Shown here in pieces: positions 61,675-64,000 of a DNA stretch of 64,000 bases (position 1 is its first letter; every line of letters begins with the position of its first letter). Both the position numbers and the translations under genes were made by a program. A model generated the notes under the pieces. That model searched no databases and was not told the origin of the DNA. It saw only the letters and a list, made by a program, of their open reading frames with translations. The DNA comes from Tethya wilhelma (lineage: Eukaryota > Porifera > Demospongiae > Tethyida > Tethyidae): NCBI GenBank assembly GCA_964030475.1, contig CAXIPT010000012.1, forward strand, positions 1,470,799-1,534,798, read 5' to 3'.

Positions 61675-63925
61675 CTACAATCTGACGGAACAACTAAGTA
61701 TGGCAATCATTTTATGACATTTGATGTTACAACTGTCAATGAAGCATTTTCACTTGGCTTGAGACATGTAATTTCTGGATCTGCCCAAACTACATGCACT
61801 TGAAACTTTAATTGAAATACTGGACAATCTAGATGTGGTTCAAAAGGAAATTGAAGAATCATGTGTATCATCAACGATTATAATTATTAAAACTAAAAAA
61901 ACAATATGTCAGACCTCCATACTGCTGAGAAATTTTTGTCCATGATCTTATCCAATTGCAGAGCTAGTATCCTGCCAGAAGTGGTGTCAGATTGGGAAAA
62001 GGTGACAACTGGAAAGTGTGAGCAGCTCTCTCAAATTATCAATTTTTCTGTGAACTGGTCGGGTTAGCTGAATCAGCAGAGGAGACTGAAGGTTTGGGAG
62101 TCAACTTCTGAAGAAATTGAAGGACAATTTCTAGTCTGGATGCTTGAAACACTTCCGTACCTTCTTACGACATCAGGGAATCAGTAAAGTCTCCTTGTCT
62201 TCTTTTGGTTTAACAGCAATTTCTATGATGCTTCTGGTGTTTTTTTCCTCAAATCATCTATGGTGGTTCCAATTGGCTTTTTCAAGGTGTACTAAAATCT
62301 TCTATATATATATCACAGGATGAAAGGCTCTGGGTATTATTGATAAACTTGTCACAGGACCATTTTGGAGGTACTTATCTACATCGTCAGTTTCAATTTT
62401 ACAGATAAGTGAAACGTATACCAAAATGCGTGAGAACTTCCAGAAGTACAATGATGAGGCAAAACCTGTCATCAAGAACGAGCTACTGTTATTTCTAGTA
62501 AAGATGAGGTCATGAGTTTTCTATTTGAGGAAGCGGAATGTGATCATTTAGTCCTGCAGTTGTTGTTCATGAGTTTCACTCTAACTATAGAAAGGCTGTT
62601 AGCTGACCATCTACCAGAGGGGAGAGTATCACAACGTTACAGATCCGTAGCAGAAACTGTGTCTGTTGCAATGATGAATGTTGTTCCTGACAATTCTCAA
62701 TGGGCTAAATGGCTTAGAAACCTAATTCATCATACCTTGTATTTGATTCTTATATTATTCTCTCATCTCAGAACAAAACATCAGCATGGCTATGTTCCAA
62801 AACAACTAAAGAGAAAGAAGGACTACTTAATGCTGCTGGAAAACTTACTAAAGTACATCGATAAAATTTTAAAGCCAGAAAAGAACTTAATCACTTGGCA
62901 GTAATACGACAAAAAGAGCAACAATTAATTAAAAATACAGAAATATGGACTGTGAATGACGAGTAATCAGGTTGAAGAACAGCTAACCCACTTAACTCTT
63001 AATTAGATTTTATGAATATTTAATTAACCTAGGTTTTTCTACATTTTTGTTCTTGCTTTAGCCTTAGCCAGTAGCTAGTTGAGTTTATGGTTGTACTAAG
63101 CCATGGCTATATCAAATTAATTCTAGGTTTGCTTTTATTAACTTTAAAAGCTTGCAAAAACGGAAGGGGTCAAAGTTCGCCAAACGACCTGCATACTTTA
63201 GGCTTTTTTTCCAGCTTGAAGAGCAGCACTGCAAAAGCAGGTATAGCCTAAGCCTCCCTGCACCTCCATAGCTAGCGTCAAGCTTCTCCTTCAAAGCACT
63301 AAGAAAAAAACGTGAGTTTAAAACAAAAGGTCACGATCTCGCCGCGATCGCGACCTTTGAACTCTAAAGCCTATATCTCCCCTCCTACTAATCAGACCTG
63401 ACTCTTGGTATTTTAGTAGAGCGCTTGCTTACCTAACTGCACAGCAAGTCTAAAGCTCATAGCTAAAACGCTATGGCTTAAAATAAAAAAATGCGAAAAA
63501 TCGCAGATTACGCGATCGTTGAATACGCGTGTGCGGATAAATCCGTCTACCGGCCCTAAAGAGTTAAAGGGTTAGAAAGCTAAATTAGATGCTCTAAAAG
63601 CCCAGTTAAATTTCTGTCGGAAGGTTATTGGTCAGCCAAGTGCTGATAAACAACTTTACCAATTCTTTAACAGTTAAAAAACTGGCTAGAATTTGTCAAC
63701 TGTCTGATTCTAGTCAGAAATATAAAAACCAAACACTTAAGATGTGCTTAAAGACCCTAAACTTCTGCTTTACCAACAGATTACTCATTTGTTCAATTGT
63801 GATGGGATAGACAACTGGTACGAGGCAACTATTTTGTCGTATGACAAAGAGTCTTATCAATTTTGTGTAGTCTATGATGGTGATGAAGAAGTGTTTGCTC
63901 TTCCTTTGCTAGATTATACTTGAAA
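61675..63925 (+). pseudogene. Repeat-borne protein ending in a Tudor-like domain
   Basis: Order on the plus strand: VYTLQSDGTTKYGNHFMTF, DVTTVNEAFSLGLRHVISG, SAQTT, ETLIEILDNLDVVQKEIEE, HTAEKFLSMILSNCRASIL, PEVVSDWEKVTTGKCEQLS, INFSVNW, KVWESTSEEIEGQF, LFEEAECDHLVLQLLFMSF, IERLLADHLPEGR, LILFSHLRTK and, after about 800 bases of mostly non-coding sequence, QQITHLFNCDGIDNWYEAT, ILSYDKESYQFCVVYDGDE, VFALPLLD. The last matches the Tudor-like tail at 50.9 kb. I associate this protein with repeats in several invertebrate genomes but cannot name its superfamily. Many frameshifts. Confidence 0.6.
62940..63600. other. Insertion-like stretch inside the repeat-protein relic
   Basis: No protein-like frame of this family. 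A perfect GGTCGCGATCGCGGCGAGATC-type dyad occurs near 63330-63356 (AAAGGTCACGATCTCGCCGC against GCGATCGCGACCTTT), so part of it may be a separate small element. Confidence 0.35.
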
Positions 63926-63945
63926 CGTGCTGAATTACAGATTTT

Positions 63946-64000
63946 ACAAGTGAAAAAAACATTGGAAATGTATTGAGATAGGAATGGCCAAAATTCGTAA
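63946..64000. mobile_element. Foldback element, family A, start of a copy at the window edge
   Basis: ACAAGTGAAAAAAACATTGG and AATGTATTGAGATAGGAATGG match the left end of the family. The element continues beyond the window. Confidence 0.65.

Overview
The window looks like a gene-poor, transposon-saturated stretch of an animal genome, most likely a demosponge such as Amphimedon queenslandica. That assignment rests on AT-rich spacers, spliceosomal introns inside transposon genes, dense short inverted-repeat elements (including one with CCGTATAGCGGGAAATTTTC ends), and several repeat-borne proteins I associate with sponge genomes. The species call is from memory and was not tested. I see no convincing host gene. 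Isolated Ns at 5285, 7567, 10850, 30325, 33939, 54387 and 56418, plus a 60-N run at 36373-36432, mark draft-assembly joins, and several odd structures sit exactly on them.

Layout. 1-5.3 kb: a hAT-type relic split by a foldback element, then a duplicated exon-like array. 6.2-7.3 kb: a tRNA-derived SINE and another hAT relic. 7.7-13.4 kb: a repeated protein with a SHOCT-like tail and a Tc1/mariner transposase, both inside a 2.2-kb tandem duplication. 13.9-20.8 kb: relics of hAT, copia and pogo/Tigger (DDE_1), the hAT and Tigger relics broken by internal inversions. 21-26.5 kb: terminal-inverted-repeat (TIR) elements and a LINE. 26.6-34.2 kb: a 7.1-kb interval bounded by 280-bp inverted arms, holding a RecQ-type helicase fragment and a nested TTAA element. 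34.2-36.2 kb: a Crypton-type tyrosine recombinase. 37.5-50.6 kb: a second hAT copy that appears to be interrupted by a Gypsy-containing TIR element and by an almost intact Helentron (OTU, Rep, Pif1-like helicase, endonuclease) followed by a convergent RPA-like gene. 50.8-64 kb: a Tudor-like repeat protein, a DUF6589 transposase-like gene facing a RecQ-like helicase gene, and a second repeat-protein relic.

The most interesting system is a TIR transposon group whose ends start TAGCCTCGTTCCCAGGC, fold into hairpins and carry a CACGTGA motif. Three non-autonomous members show 9-bp target duplications (two perfect, one 8/9). One variant of the end lies directly upstream of a RecQ-like helicase gene in both copies here. 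The other variant lies directly upstream of a DUF6589 gene with a readable D-D-E signature in both copies here. In the 51.9-61.3 kb interval the two genes converge between two such ends, suggesting a two-gene transposon (transposase plus RecQ helicase), perhaps of the helicase-bearing Academ type. Nearly every coding relic is broken by frameshifts or stops; the RPA-like gene and most of the Helentron are the best preserved.
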